NCBI GenBank assembly: GCA_028564705.1
Contig: JAPXFQ010002919.1
Span: 744,001-808,000, forward strand
Length of the DNA: 64,000 bases
Direction of reading: 5' to 3'
Origin: Apricaphanius iberus
Taxonomy: Eukaryota > Chordata > Actinopteri > Cyprinodontiformes > Aphaniidae
Shown here one piece after another: positions 38,521 to 50,800 of this stretch (positions within the stretch are counted from its first letter, which is position 1; the number at the start of each line of letters is the position of its first letter). The position numbers were made by a program, and so were the translations under genes. Below the pieces are notes generated by a model. The model saw only the letters and a program-made list of their open reading frames with translations, made no database searches and was not told the DNA's origin.

Positions 38521-39280
38521 CATTGCAGAAAGAAACAGTTATAGTTCTGATACAGTTTTGTGTGGTCTTCAGTGATAAAGTCAGCTGAAAAACTGCTCAT
38601 GTAATAAAAAGAACGTTCGAAAAATGTAACAGAAACAATTTTAACTAATTTATGGTGCTTTTTTGTTTTAAATAACAAAAATAATCAATGAAGTTCACAG
38701 ACATTCACAGGCTATTATGTTTAAGCCACATACCCTATGTATTTTTATCTGATATAGCCTACCATCCAAGTAATGGATAGCCTACTGTATATTTTCATTT
38801 TATTGTCTATTTCAATGTCATTTTCATGTTTCTTTGAGGCGTATGGGGGATATGATTGGAGGGAGGGGGTGTAAAAGTTTAACTTGTTTGTGGGTGGGTT
38901 TGGGGAGGGGGGATAGGCTATATAGGCGGGGATAATTTTAATTTTGTATATCACTTAACATTTGTATGAAAGATGCTTTATAAAAAAAGTTGATTGATTG
39001 ATATAACTGCGGGTGGAAAATGAGTTTGAAAAATTATACAAACAAAAATTTGTAAATTGAGGCATTTCTTTCAATTTGGCTCTCTTTACTCATGACTGAA
39101 CTTAAAAAAAGTTTTAAGTAATGCACAATTTCTTTCCAACTTTATGCACTGAGTGAAGGTAGGCTCAAAAAATTCCATCCATTATTTATTCCCTTCTCCT
39201 TGAAGGGTCTCAGGGGTAGGCCTATATCTCCAGTGGTCAAAATGATGGACAAAAAAATTAATAGGCAACCTTTATATATA
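38521..39280. other. Spacer upstream of oscp1
   Basis: No gene seen. Content is AT-rich with a purine-rich run near 38850-38930 and TTGATTGATTGA near 38990. The minus-strand frames here resemble no protein. Confidence 0.4.
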
Positions 39281-39790
39281 CAGTACAGACCAAAAGTTTG
39301 GACACACCTCATTCAAGTGGTTTCTTTAGTTTTATGACTACATTGTAGATTCTTAATTAAGGGCATCACAACTATGAATGAACACATAATGTGTGGAATT
39401 ACTGTATGTACTTAAACAAAAAGGGTGAAATAACTGAATACATTGGTTATATTTTAGTAGCCACCCTTTGCTCTGATAACTGCTTTGCATTCTCTTGAGG
39501 TTCAAGAGGTAGTCCCCCGAAATGGTTTTCCAACAGTCTTGAAGGAGTTCCCAGAGGTGCTTAGTTCTTGTTAGCCCTTTTGCCTTCATTCTGCGGTTCA
39601 GCTCACCCCAAATCACCTTAATTGGGTTCAGGTCCGGTGACCTTGGAGGCCAGGTTATTTCCCAGTTTTTTGAAAAATACTACATAATTCCATATGTGTT
39701 CATTCATAGTTTTAATGCCTTCAGTGAGAATCTACAATGTAAATAGTCATGAAGATAAAGAAAATGCACTGAATGAGAAGGTGTGTACTA
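39281..39790 (-). mobile_element. Tc1-like transposon, internally deleted
   Basis: The left terminus CAGTACAGACCAAAAGTTTGG after TA (39279-39280), and the mirrored words CATTCAA...GACTACATTGTAGATTCT, are repeated inverted at 39724-39788. The minus-strand frame (39430-39650) reads the transposase end PDLNPIKVIWGELNRRMK...; the third catalytic acidic residue, Glu in NPIE, has become Lys. An adjacent (TA)n run covers 39789-39806. The element cannot mobilise itself. Confidence 0.75.
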
Positions 39791-39806
39791 TATATATATA
39801 TATATA

Positions 39807-40424
39807 CAGAAGATATTTTTGCCAATTTACATAGTTAATTTATGACCTAATCCAAAAGGCCTAGTTTCTTTATCAATAAATCACTAAAAACCCTAACACT
39901 GAATTGAACCCATGCTGTAGCTAATCATGGATTCAGATCTGTGGTCCACTTAATCTTTACCTTCAATCCTCAAGAGAACAACAGAACGATTTACAATTAA
40001 CTGAAATTGAATACTAAAACTGTCATGTTGCCTTAAAATATATATATAAAAAAGAAACTTTAAAGCGCAAACTGGATTATTGTTACTTTTGTTAGTCAAA
40101 CTGAGCCACTCATCTATATTTTAGAGCAGTGGCTGGAAATCGGTGGTAGGCCTATAGAATAATTAGGAAAATTGGCCATATGCCAGCTCATTTAAAATGT
40201 ACTTTTGGTTGCATACTAAGAGTTTTAAGTTAAAATAAGTTGTAGTAGATTCTTTTGACATTTAGAAAGTAGCTCAGATACCAAACTCAAAATAAGGGGT
40301 TGGATTTTCTTTTAATAAAATATTCTTATATCTTGTATGTTTTGAGTTTTTCTGTAATTCCACACAAATAAATATTCAGATAAAGAAAAACATGACACAG
40401 AGGATGAGAAATATGTTAAAGTCA
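39807..40424. other. Spacer, no gene seen
   Basis: AT-rich sequence without recognisable repeats or exons. It ends at the probable 3' end of the PLAC8-family gene. Confidence 0.4.
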
Positions 40425-40430
40425 TTTAAT
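40425..40430 (-). terminator. Candidate poly(A) signal of the PLAC8-family gene (ATTAAA)
   Basis: ATTAAA on the minus strand, about 185 bases after the stop codon. No canonical AATAAA lies closer. Confidence 0.4.
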
Positions 40431-40612
40431 ACATGCGCATAAGTGATGTATTTGGTGAAAGCAGGTTATATACAAGAGAACAGATTTTTATATGAGCAGA
40501 ATTACACTTATTACACTGAACTTCAGGTTTTACTGGCTACTTTCTTCCTCCCCCTTCCTATTCAAACTGAGCAAGTAATTTCTATAAGCGTAGGGCTTAT
40601 TAAATCATCATG

Positions 40613-41266
40613 CTACTGTGACATTTCTCCATTCCTAATACGAATTTCTCGTGCCATCCTGCACAGTTCACAAAGTCCGCAGAAAAAGGTCATGAGGGCG
40701 TCGTTGCATACCGTCCCCTGTGGTTAAATAATGACAAGAAAAATTCACAATTAGGAAGTTGTATGAAGAAATGCATGCAAGTTTAGTTTTCATAATCTTA
40801 AGGAAAGCACAGTATTTCCTTTGTTTTGAAAATCTCTGCCTTTCTTAAGATCTCAGTTTTTGCGAAAGGTTCACTATTCTTCACATGACGAAGAAGTTGA
40901 AAAATTTTGTACCTGAATGCCATATGTCATTCGCATATGAGTCCTCATGGCAGTCATGCCTCCTGGGACACAACCCAGGCAGCAGTTTTCACCATACTTA
41001 TTTGCTGTGTAGCAGCTCAGACCGATTGGACAAAAACAACCAAGGGCACCTGAAAACACATTCTATTGAGAGATCTCCACAGATAAAATGATATATTTCT
41101 GACCCTCATAAGCCATTAACTTATCACATGAATAAATGATCTGATGGCACTCACAGACTAAACAGTCACTAAAACAGGAGCACAAGCCAGTGCTCCACTC
41201 TCCAGTCTGGACATTCGTCCCGTAGCCTCCTGCACCGGGTTGATTGGTGACCACTGGGTTTGACAT
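40613..41266 (-). CDS. PLAC8 (onzin/cornifelin) family protein, 117 aa, 3 coding exons
   Basis: Coding exons on the minus strand: 41155-41266 (exon continues as 5' UTR to 41299), 40913-41049 and 40613-40717, all GT-AG and in phase. The protein is small and rich in cysteine (about 16), as the PLAC8 family is: VVTNQPG near the start, TGLCSCFSDCLVC around residues 27-39, CFCPIG, GENCCLGCVPGG, then AMRTHMRMTYGIQGTVCND and CGLCELCRMAREIRIR at the end. The start of the protein and the SDC.VC and MRT..R..YGI segments are closer to PLAC8/onzin than to cornifelin. Family members act in the cytoplasm, nucleus or at the membrane in differentiation, and fish have expanded sets of them; a specific role cannot be read here. 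Human has no PLAC8-family gene between OSCP1 and MRPS15. Confidence 0.92.
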
Positions 41267-41913
41267 TTGGACTCGCAGGAAAAAGTCTCGAATCAGAAGC
41301 TGAAAAAAATAATGTTGGAAGAAGAGATGACAAAATTCTTTCCATGCATTGCAAGTAGAAAGCTGCTCCACTGAAATGATTTACTGCTCGATAAAATGCA
41401 GCAACTGTTAGTTAAGTAATCATAATTCTTTCAAAAAATTAGAATTTCAACAAAGTTTTCATGTATTTCCTATATAACAAATAAACCGATCTGTGATCTC
41501 TAAGAAATGTTTTACTATTTATACAAATATATAGTCAAACTACTACTACTTTTTCTCATGTTAAAAATCAGTATGTATATTTTTAGATATTCATCTCAAA
41601 ACAAATTGTTTTTAAAGAACTATGTCCTTAAATATACTTTGCAGTTGTGTATTTAATGTTCATTAGCTCTAGAACAGCGCCTAACCTTAACTTTTGTTCG
41701 AATAAATATGGTTTTGTAGCCATTGATTAGTAAATTTGACCATAATTAGGAGGAACAGATCACAAGGCAGTGAGCAAAAAACCCCCCAAAAAAACAGTTA
41801 CAATAAGTTGCATGTAAACGGTTTAGTGTGCAAACAAAAAAGAACCAAACCGATTTGCAAATTGTATAATACATAGTTTAACTAAGAGCATAGAGAGCAA
41901 ACGTGTCACTTAC

Positions 41914-41990
41914 CAGAAGTATGAACTGCGTTTGATCAAACTGACAAGCTTCACACACCACACAGGAAACTGTGACGAGCTCGAGCTGTG
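41914..41990 (-). other. Probable 5' UTR exon of the PLAC8-family gene
   Basis: A strong minus-strand donor (TTCTG|GTAAGTG) ends an untranslated exon at 41914. It would splice to the acceptor at 41299 (TTTTTTTCAG). The upper end is a guess. Confidence 0.45.
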
Positions 41991-43429
41991 AAATGCTGGT
42001 TTGCCAACAAACTGATGTTTCTGAAGAGGACAAATATCTGTGGGGTATCTAAATTATGTAAGTTAACGACAACTACTGCTTTCCTGAGAAGCTTTCAGGT
42101 GGGGTCACAGGCCAATGAGCCCTATTCAGACAGTGATTTTAAAATGTTTTATCTTTTATTTGTGATAACCATTAATAGCACGCAGCTTAGTTAGTGAGAA
42201 GTACAGACTCTCTACTATCTTTTTTAAGGGGGGTTGAGTCTATAGAAGGGGGTGGGGTTTTTGTGTGGGCCTATCTTCCTGCTTAAACATACCTGATGAT
42301 GATGTTTTGGTTCTAGGTTTGTGTTTGGTGAATAATCTAATTGTTGGAGTGTTCATTTAAGGAATCACTGACATGCAGTTACCTGCAGGCGTGCAAGAAG
42401 GAGGGGATGCATTTCAGTTTTTCAAGTCCTTTCTTGTAGGATATTAACAGATAAGCCAAACACTGGTTATCACACATCAAGTTGTTCAAATAGCTTCATT
42501 TTTAGGAATTTATGTCTAATGGGGGCAGAGGGTGGGTTTGGAAATGCTTTTGTGTGTGTGTGTGTGTGTGTGGGAGGGAAGTGAGGTAGGGTGAGTAACA
42601 TTTGGAAAACTCTACATGCAGGGTTTTTCATTTGTTAGTGAGATTAATGAATGAGGTCTCTGAATGCAGTCTTCAGTTCTTTGTCTTCGGTTTCAGTCCG
42701 AAAAGTGTCTTCACACAAAACCTAAGGTAACTTTTGCCACCGGTCGAAAATCAGGTTTTATCTACATCAAAATGGGTCTTTAACATTCATGGACATCATA
42801 TACTCGATCTATGGCACATTTCAGAAAGGATTAGAAAATAAGTTTTATTGTCCCATTGACAAAAAAAAAAAAAAAAAAGTAGTGCAGCATTTGTGCTAAG
42901 TACCACAATGTTTTAATCTTTTGATAGCTGAAGACAGGTGATGGATTGTTGTCTTGACATCAACTTTTTAACAGTAATATATGGAATGGAGGTCTAGTTG
43001 TTTACTGGCAGAAGAAAACAGAGGATATACAAATCTTCTATGCCAAAGAGGTAATTTACACAGGAAAAGATCCTTGAAAGTAGGGAGGAAAGACTTTTCC
43101 AGAGCCACCAAAACCACTCTCTTTGTTGAAAACACTGCTCCAAGGTTATGGAAAAAAAAACTCAAAACTTCAACCAAAAGCAGAGAGAAGAAAAAGAATT
43201 GAGAATTTTAAAGGATATTGGGGAACTATTGTTTTCGAGTGGCCCAAAAAAACCCAATCCTCAATGACCGTGATCGGATATCACTTAAATGTTTGATGAA
43301 ATCAAATTGAAGAAAAACAGTAGAACTCAAGCCTATGTTTTATAGTGAAATTTAGAGCATTTCCACACGCACCATGTAAAGGGAACTCAAGGGATTGGGT
43401 CTTAACAGCTGTGCAGATGTAAGGACACC
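41991..43429. other. Spacer, with (TG)n and poly(A)
   Basis: No gene seen. There is a TG dinucleotide run at 42551-42572 and an 18-base A run near 42861. A G-rich plus strand (42225-42260, 42520-42595) stands out from the AT-rich surroundings but holds no recognisable element. Confidence 0.4.
42551..42572 (+). repeat. (TG)11 microsatellite
   Basis: Eleven uninterrupted TG units. Confidence 0.95.
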
Positions 43430-43750
43430 CCTAATCAAAAAGGAAAAATGGATTTAATTTGCTTGGGAGCATAAAGACTGGACTCTGGAGCAATGGAGGA
43501 AGGTCATGTGATCGAAAGGGTTCAGATTTAACCTGTTCTAGAGTGATGGGCATATCAGGGTAAGAACAGAGGCAGATGAATTGATGCACCCATCACGCCT
43601 AGTGCCTAGAAATATTTCAAGACGACAATGCCATGATTCATTGGGCTCAAATTGTGAAAGAGTGGTTCTTTGAGACCACTTTTTCACGCATTAATTGGCC
43701 ACCACAAAGTCCAGACCTTAACCCCCTTGAGAATCTTTGGGATGTCTATA

Positions 43751-44799
43751 AAGGAGACATATCATGAAAAAAAATCACTTTTCCTGGGATTTGAGTTTTA
43801 ACTGTGTGTCTCAGGTGCATATACGTGCATATAAATTTGGGGGAAAAAAATCGAGGAGTGGCATTATCAGAATAAAAATATTTTGAGTTAATTTTTCAAT
43901 AAAATCAATAATACTTTATTGATCCAATGAGGGGAAATTCAGTAGTTTACAGTACATGTCCACATATCAAGGTCACTGAAGAGCAGTGCTCCCATCTGTA
44001 TTATTATTATTAACACCGACAGAGTAATTGCAACCTTTATGGTGTAAATTTTTTTATCATGTCTTGAGTTATTTATCTGAGTTGACCTAAGTGGTCACCA
44101 TAAAAACTCTGCAGGTGTGCTGATTTCAACTATGATAGTGTTAAATCTGCACTTTTAAATTTGCTGTGCAGGAGACTCCCCTCCTACAGGAGCAGATTCT
44201 GGTTCAAACATGTTTGGTTGAACTCATTTTTTTCTTGTATGGTTTAATTCCTTTTTTTGTGTGTATGGTTGAACTGCTGCAGCAGCCATGTCTTGAGTTA
44301 TTTATCTGAGTTGACCTAAGTGGTCACCATAAAAACTCTGCAGGAGTGCTGATTTCAACTATGATAGTGTTAAATCTGCACTTTTAAATTTGCTGTGCAG
44401 GAGACTCCCCTCCTACAGGAGCAGATTCTGGTTCAAACATGTTTGGTTGAACTCATTTTTTTCTTGTATGGTTTAATTCCTTTTTTTGTGTGTATGGTTG
44501 AACTGCTGCAGCAGCCATGTCCATAACTTTCACACATAGTTCTAGCAGTCATTATGTGAGTGGTGGACGTAAGCAAAGATTGTAGAAACGTTGGGCGTGG
44601 CCAAGTTAACAGCAGCTCATTAATATGTAATGATCAGCAAAAAACAGCACAATCTGCAAGGGGCTGAAACGGAGAGAAATACAGGTTGGTAACTATTGTT
44701 TCCTACAAGTTATTTCCAGGAAACAACTTCAGAAACATGTTTTTTGGAACTCTTAGACCTATTTTAAATTGTGGAAAAATAGTCATAATATGTCTCCTT
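43751..44799. mobile_element. Non-autonomous DNA transposon inserted in the Tc1 relic
   Basis: Ends AAGGAGACATATCATG and, at the right, CATAATATGTCTCCTT are inverted and flanked by TA on each side (43749-43750, 44800-44801). The element is 1049 bp, has no coding frame, and contains a tandem duplication of 229 bp (44058-44515). The family appears Tc1/mariner-like from the TA, but the superfamily is not certain. Confidence 0.65.
44058..44515 (+). repeat. 229-bp direct tandem duplication
   Basis: Copies 44058-44286 and 44287-44515 differ, by my reading, at a single base (CAGGTGTGC against CAGGAGTGC). The near-identity implies a very recent event or an assembly artefact. Confidence 0.92.
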
Positions 44800-45120
44800 T
44801 AAGAAATCTTTGGACGCTGGATAAATGTTGTCACTTTGCAGCAGCTTATCGAAACAATGCCACACAATGTGTTTCGCAATCAAAGCTAAAGGCAGACCAA
44901 CAAAATATCAGTGCAACCTTTTTTTTCTGGTGCAGATTTAATTTTTTTTGGCCAGGAAGTGTATGAGCAGAAATGGGGGATCTTTTGGGCTCACTGGATG
45001 GTTGTCTAATATAAAGTATTCTGGAGGTACCATGCCTGTGGGCAGATATTGCAATATCAAATTTTAATGTAATTAAGATGTTTACATTTACAAATCAGTA
45101 AAGATGTAAGGGTACATGTA

Positions 45121-45920
45121 CACTCAACAAAAATATAAACGCAACCCCTTTGTTTTCTGCTCCCATTTTTTATGAGATGGACTTAAAGATCTAAAATTCA
45201 TTCCAGATACACAATATTACCATTTATCTCAAACATTGTTCACAAATCAGTCTAAATGTGTGATATTGAGCACTTCTGCTTTGCTGAGATAATCCATCCC
45301 ACCTCACAGGTGTGCCACATCACGATGCTGATCTGACATCATGATTAGTGCACAGGTGTACCTTATACTGCCCACAATAAAAGGCCACCCTGCTGGCCAC
45401 CCATTGAGCATGTTTGGGATGTGCTTGACCGGCGTATACGACAGCGTGTACCAGTTCCCACTAATATCCAACAGCTTCGCACAGCCATTGAAGAAGAGTG
45501 GACCAAGATTCCACAGGCCACAATTGAAAATCTGATAAACTCAATGTGAAGAATATGTGTTGCACTGCATGAGGCAAAGGGTGTTCACACCAGATACTGA
45601 CCGGTTCTGAGTCCCCAGACCCCCAATAAAGCAAAAAAACTGCACATTCCAGGGTGGCCTTTTATTGTGGGCAGTATAAGGTACACCTGTGCACTAATCA
45701 TGATGTCAGATCAGCATCTTGATGTGGCACACCTGTGAGGTGGGATGGATTATCTCAGCAAAGCAGAAGTGCTCACTATCACACATTTAGACTGATTTGT
45801 GAACAATGTTTGAGAGAAATTGTAATATTGTGCATCTGAAATGAATTTTAGATCTTTAAGTCCATCTCATGAAAAATGGGAGCAGAAACAAAGGGGTTGC
45901 GTTTATATTTTTGTTGAGTG
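45121..45920 (+). mobile_element. Tc1/mariner-like element with ~270-bp inverted arms and a transposase C-terminus
   Basis: TA dinucleotides flank it (45119-45120, 45921-45922). Terminal CACTCAACAAAAATATAAAC is mirrored exactly at the right. The arms run about 270 bp with few mismatches. Between them the plus frame 45393-45549 reads W-P-P-I-E-H-V-W-D-V-L-D-R-R-I-R..., the last third of a Tc1 transposase ending at a TGA; the P-D-L-N before the catalytic glutamate is deleted. This shows how a transposase gene was cut down to a foldback element. Confidence 0.85.
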
Positions 45921-47827
45921 TATTAAGATATTGAATATTTCGGTACGAGCCTGACACTTCAGTACACACTTGTACCAAATGTATACCGCAGTTTTTTAGC
46001 TGGACACATGCAGAATGTTTATGTGGGGAATTTAGAGCACAGCGTATAGTACCACAATACACACTAAGTGACACTAAAACACCACAGAAAGGACTCCCAG
46101 TTATCTCTAAACTATTTGGAAAAGAAAAAAACATACACCCTGGACTGTACTGAATGACTCACCTGCAAAAGCTAAATGGAAACATCACTGATACTGGAGA
46201 AAAACCAGCTGACGTCCACATGGTTACTAGTAACATCCAACCAGCAGAAACTCCTTCTTTATTTTGTATAAAATGCAAATCATATAATCCCTGTTGATTA
46301 GAAATTATTTTTCCCAATGGCTGCCCAGGCTGCATTGATAAATAGCTGGGAGACTAGCTGACAAAATATCAAAACAACTGTAAAGTGATTTAAGTATGTC
46401 TTATTCTCATATTGGATTAAAAAATGTTTATTAACATTAACACTATTTTCAAGTGGTTCTATTGATATTTTATAACCCTGGCTTGTCTGCTTGTACAATA
46501 AAAAAAAAATCAAATCAAATTTCCAATTAGTTCTATATTTTATACTTTTCTAAGTCATACTGATCGACAAAGTAAAAAGAAGTCAGACATTTGTATTTGT
46601 CTCAATTAAAGTGAAGCGAAAACTTACATTAAAAACCTAATATGTACCTGAACATTTTTGCATACACTCACATCCCTACTTAGATTTTGTTGCAAAGGTT
46701 CCTTCTCTACTCTTGTGAATAAAAGATCATACTCAAGTCTTTTTTTAATACCCATATACCATCGTTTTTTGGAGGTTTTTTTTGGCAGAAAAAAAGAAGA
46801 GTTGAAAAGCCTAAAATCTAAGTGTATACATTGAAAACTGCTAGGACAGTCACCTGGATTTAGGGAACTATACAAAAAGCTCTTTATCTCAATCTCAAAT
46901 AATATGGAAAGCCTGACCAATGTCTGGTTCACCATTCCTGCCCATCGTTCTCTGGCCCTTACACAGTTCTGACCAAAAAAGGAAAAATTTTCTTCTAATA
47001 TTTTTGTCAAATTGATACATTTCAACAGCTTTTAAAGTGGTTTAACACCATAAGCACCAGGGTCTCTCCAAGCTCCTTGCTTAAAAAGGATACTGTATCC
47101 CATCGATGTATCAGGTGAACTATCCTGCAGGATTCACAGAATAAATGCATCTTCTGTTTGAAATGCTTTGGATTTCCTTCAAAGAAAGTTTCTCATTTAA
47201 AATTACAACACGTTTTTACTCAACCTGCTCAACTGAAAAATAACCGGTGAGCATGATAGTTCAGTCACTAGCTGAAGAATTACAAGGCTTAAAGTTGAGA
47301 TGAATTTTAAAATATGGATGAAAATTGATCATTTAATACCATATCTTCTAGACAAGGTAAAGTGTGAAAGGTATTTGAATTTGAAAACATCGCATAAAAA
47401 AGGCATTTAATGCTGAGGAAAAACCGCTAAAGGATTGATTGAAAGAGAAATACTGTTTACTGAGTTAAAACTGCATCACTGAAATATTAGATAGAACAGA
47501 TGATCTGCAGGCTGGGACTTTCTTGTTAATTTTTAGCTTACTTTGTATTCTATGAATTCCAGTTGTCTGGTAATCTAAATTCTATGGAATATATTCGCTA
47601 AACTAAAATTATCCTCTGGTGTTTCGAGATGCTTATGCCAAAACAAAGATTTCTGAAGTAAAATGATTTGTGTTTACAAATTTTATTTCTAGTGAGCTGG
47701 CATTTTAAGATAATTCCACAATTTAAAATAAAATAAAATTAGGTCGGTAATAGAAAATGGATTGAGATCAAACAAGCAAACATAGGCCTCAAACATTAAT
47801 ATCAGACAGTTGTACAGAGTAGTTTGC
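45921..47827. other. Spacer downstream of mrps15
   Basis: No exon or recognisable element. Open frames in it (46624-47025 minus and others) resemble no family and are AT-driven. Confidence 0.4.
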
Positions 47828-47833
47828 TTTATT
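47828..47833 (-). terminator. mrps15: AATAAA overlapping the mrps15 stop codon
   Basis: The minus strand reads ACA AAA TAA AGC, so the hexamer AATAAA contains the stop codon. A TGT-rich stretch follows within 40 bases. A more conventional AATAAA lies at 47682-47687. Confidence 0.4.
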
Positions 47834-50800
47834 TTGTTTGAGCTTCTGCTGCCTTGGCTTCCTCTGTCTCTGCGGTGCCTAAACGCTGCTTCATCTTTAG
47901 CTCTGCTTTCTGCTTCTGCACAGCCTTAAAAACCTGAGAAAAGACAGTTTGGGTGTAAAAAATAAAATCAAAAACCTTAATGCAATTATGCAAGGCAAAA
48001 TGGTCTATAATGACCTTTTATTAAACAGAACAAATAAAAAATATTAAAAAGATGTCAATATGCTCTTATTTGATTATTACCTTAATACAGAATTCTTTCT
48101 TGGCCAGCCAGCGGCGGGTGGCCCGTCTGTAGTACTCTGGGGGGAAGGTGTAGGTGATGCCCAGCTGCTCACACACTCTCTCAAAGGTGTCAAACCGAAC
48201 CAACCTGAGGTTTTTCAGAAGCTTTTTCCTGCGATCAATGGCCATGAGCATGCGCCTCTTGTTAGCTTTGTCCTGCCATGAAACATGTTAAAATAAACCA
48301 TAAATGCCATCTAAAGAGATCAAAACAAGATGGCACCTGCTGATTTGTTTGCTTCTATGAAAAAAAAATGCAATTAATTAATGTAGGATGCGATTTTAAT
48401 TTCACAACCTTTACTCCTCGTGTAATAAAATGTTGTGACGTAAGATGGAAACTTCCGACCACTGCTTTGCTTGCGCACATTTTTATTTTATGTGGGTTTA
48501 GTACACAGGATATCCTGTAGCACAAATGCACTTCACACCAAAAGGAAGCTGACACAATGAAAGTTGTGAAGTCAAGACTCTGAGTCGGGTTATTTATCTC
48601 TATAAACCATGGGTAAAGAACAGTTTAACATACAAGGGGTGAAGAATTCATTTCACTCACCTTGTGGTGTTTTTGCAAATGCTCCTGATAGTTTCGAATT
48701 CTTGCTGTCAAAACAGCCACTGCAGTGAGAAACATCGGAAGGGGAGTTCAGTTCTCATTCGATTAAGATAAGGCTGCACTTATCTTTAGAACTCAGCAGA
48801 AACATCACATGCAACACAAACAACTTCTTACCCTGGACTTCGGGTGAATTGTGATCACTCTCATCTCTCTGAACTTTTGCCATCAGTTGTTCCTTTTTCA
48901 GCTGTAGCTTTTCCTTCTGAGGACATAGACATCACAGCTATAATCATTACTGATTTTAAATGACTTGATCAAAAAGCCTGTTGCTACACACTATCCCCTG
49001 AGGGGGGCGCATTGTGGTGGTAATGTCATGCTGTGCTTTTCTCCAGCAGGGACAGGGAAGCTGGTCAGAAGAATAAAGTTAAATACAAGGAAATTCAAAA
49101 TTATTTACTCGAGCTTATAGTGTCTTAATACTGCTTGATATAATAAAAAAATGAGTCTGTTCCGAGGTGATCTAAAAACAAAGCAAAACTTGGTACCATT
49201 TTAGTCTTTCTACATATTAAATATCTATCTGGACATGCTCATAGTTGTAGAGTGAATGGGAAAGGCCATGTTACATGTATCTGCTCAATCCATCACATGC
49301 TAATTATTGTCATCCACACCAAATGCTGTTTCCCCCCCCCCTCATATGTCACATTAAATCAACTCATTACTGCAGTGCATGTGGAAAAATGAATAAAATT
49401 TGACTGAAACCAAATGGCAATATAACTGTTATTTCAAGATTATTTTATACATCAAATAATTAGAAATGTCGCTAATTAAGTTGTATCTCTGTACCATCAG
49501 CTGTTATTACCGACTGCATTTAAATAAAATAGAAACTTGGATCAGAACATTAAAAACAAAGCACAGTGAAACAAGAGTTATGTTAAGCCATCAGTCCTTA
49601 CATGACTTGCCAGTTCCAATGAAAGAAGACGTTTGACAAGATCATCTGTCCTGTAAGAACAAAAACAGCCATGTATAACAGACATGCATTCATCTGGCAA
49701 GAGAAATATACATTCCCTTGCCAAAGTATTGCCATCCCTTTAACTTTTTTTCAGATTTTCTTTTCTCAAGAAACTTCAATGTATTTGTATTGAGATTTTA
49801 TACAACAGACCAACACAAAGGATGGCATAACTCTGAAGTTAAAGTAGGGCTGGATGAAATCTTGAGTTTTTAAAAAATATTAAAAAAAATTATATAAAAG
49901 AATGACCAAAATGAAATTCATTGAAAGAATGAAAAATAATTTATGTCGATATGAACAGAACAGCTCATTTCACATCTGCCATCGCACCCCTCCTTCTGTC
50001 TCTCACGTTACTTGACTTTGCTACAACTCCCATCCTTATTGAACGTCAATCTCACCACAATCCTTTAGTCTGCATTCAGTCTGGAATTGAACAGAAGCAT
50101 CGAGACAGACGAAGGCAGGGGAGCTGCTGGTGAGCAGTACTCAGTACCACCACGTCCAAAAATAGCTCTTTAGAGTTCTCACAGAGTACCATTATGCTCA
50201 TTAGTGCGTCTGTTGTAATTAGAACACCGTTTGCCCTAGACAACGCACAGAAAGGTGGAAGCTTGTCTGAACTGCTGCATCTCACACCTGTGGTGCATTA
50301 TGCAGGACATTTAAAACTTCTAACAAAAAACAGAAAATAATGAAAGTCATAAACCTCTGTTTATTACAGTCGTCAAGCAACATTCAATGCATACTAGACA
50401 TGCCACTACCTACATTTCACAAAATACAAACTCCATATTCTCTATTAATTTCACAATGTTGTCCTGTAAGAACCAAGCTCCTGGGCTGAATTTCAACAAC
50501 AGCCCACCCTTGCGCAAAACAGTACTTTATTTAATAGCAAAGCTATAACTATTTTGGTTCAGAAGAATAAAACATTTTATTGAAGAAAGTAATATAATTA
50601 TATATGCCGATACGTAATTTTTGACACCGTTTTTAAATGTACATCTACAGCTGTATGTGAATAAAATTTAATGTGTCACATTTGAGACATGTAGCTTAGA
50701 CTCTTAATTGCTTTTTTGTTACTATTTTTTGGGAAGAAAAAATGATCAAGACATATATCGAAAATCAAATTAAAGCTGAAAAATATTGAGATGGAAATTT

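Larger units (their letters stand above)
43430..44961 (+). pseudogene. Tc1 transposase relic split by a nested MITE
   Basis: Plus-strand words of a fish Tc1 transposase gene appear in order: the region of W..VMWSDESRF at 43480-43540 (as degraded codons), then FQDDNA near 43620, and [17 protein letters not shown] at 43700-43748. After the nested element (43751-44799) the C-terminal part resumes (..QQLIETMPHNV..IKAKG-like, 44835-44910) and the right terminus GGCCAGGAAGTG is followed by TA (44962-44963). Several deletions and frameshifts kill the frame. The left terminus is not identified. Confidence 0.7.

Noticed and set aside
42981..43202. 73-codon plus-strand frame before the Tc1 relic
   Set aside because: Its lysine-rich product matches no part of a Tc1 transposase that I recognise, so it was not joined to the relic.
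46624..47025. 133-codon minus-strand frame between the PLAC8 gene and mrps15
   Set aside because: No domain, AT-driven composition, no splice or promoter context.
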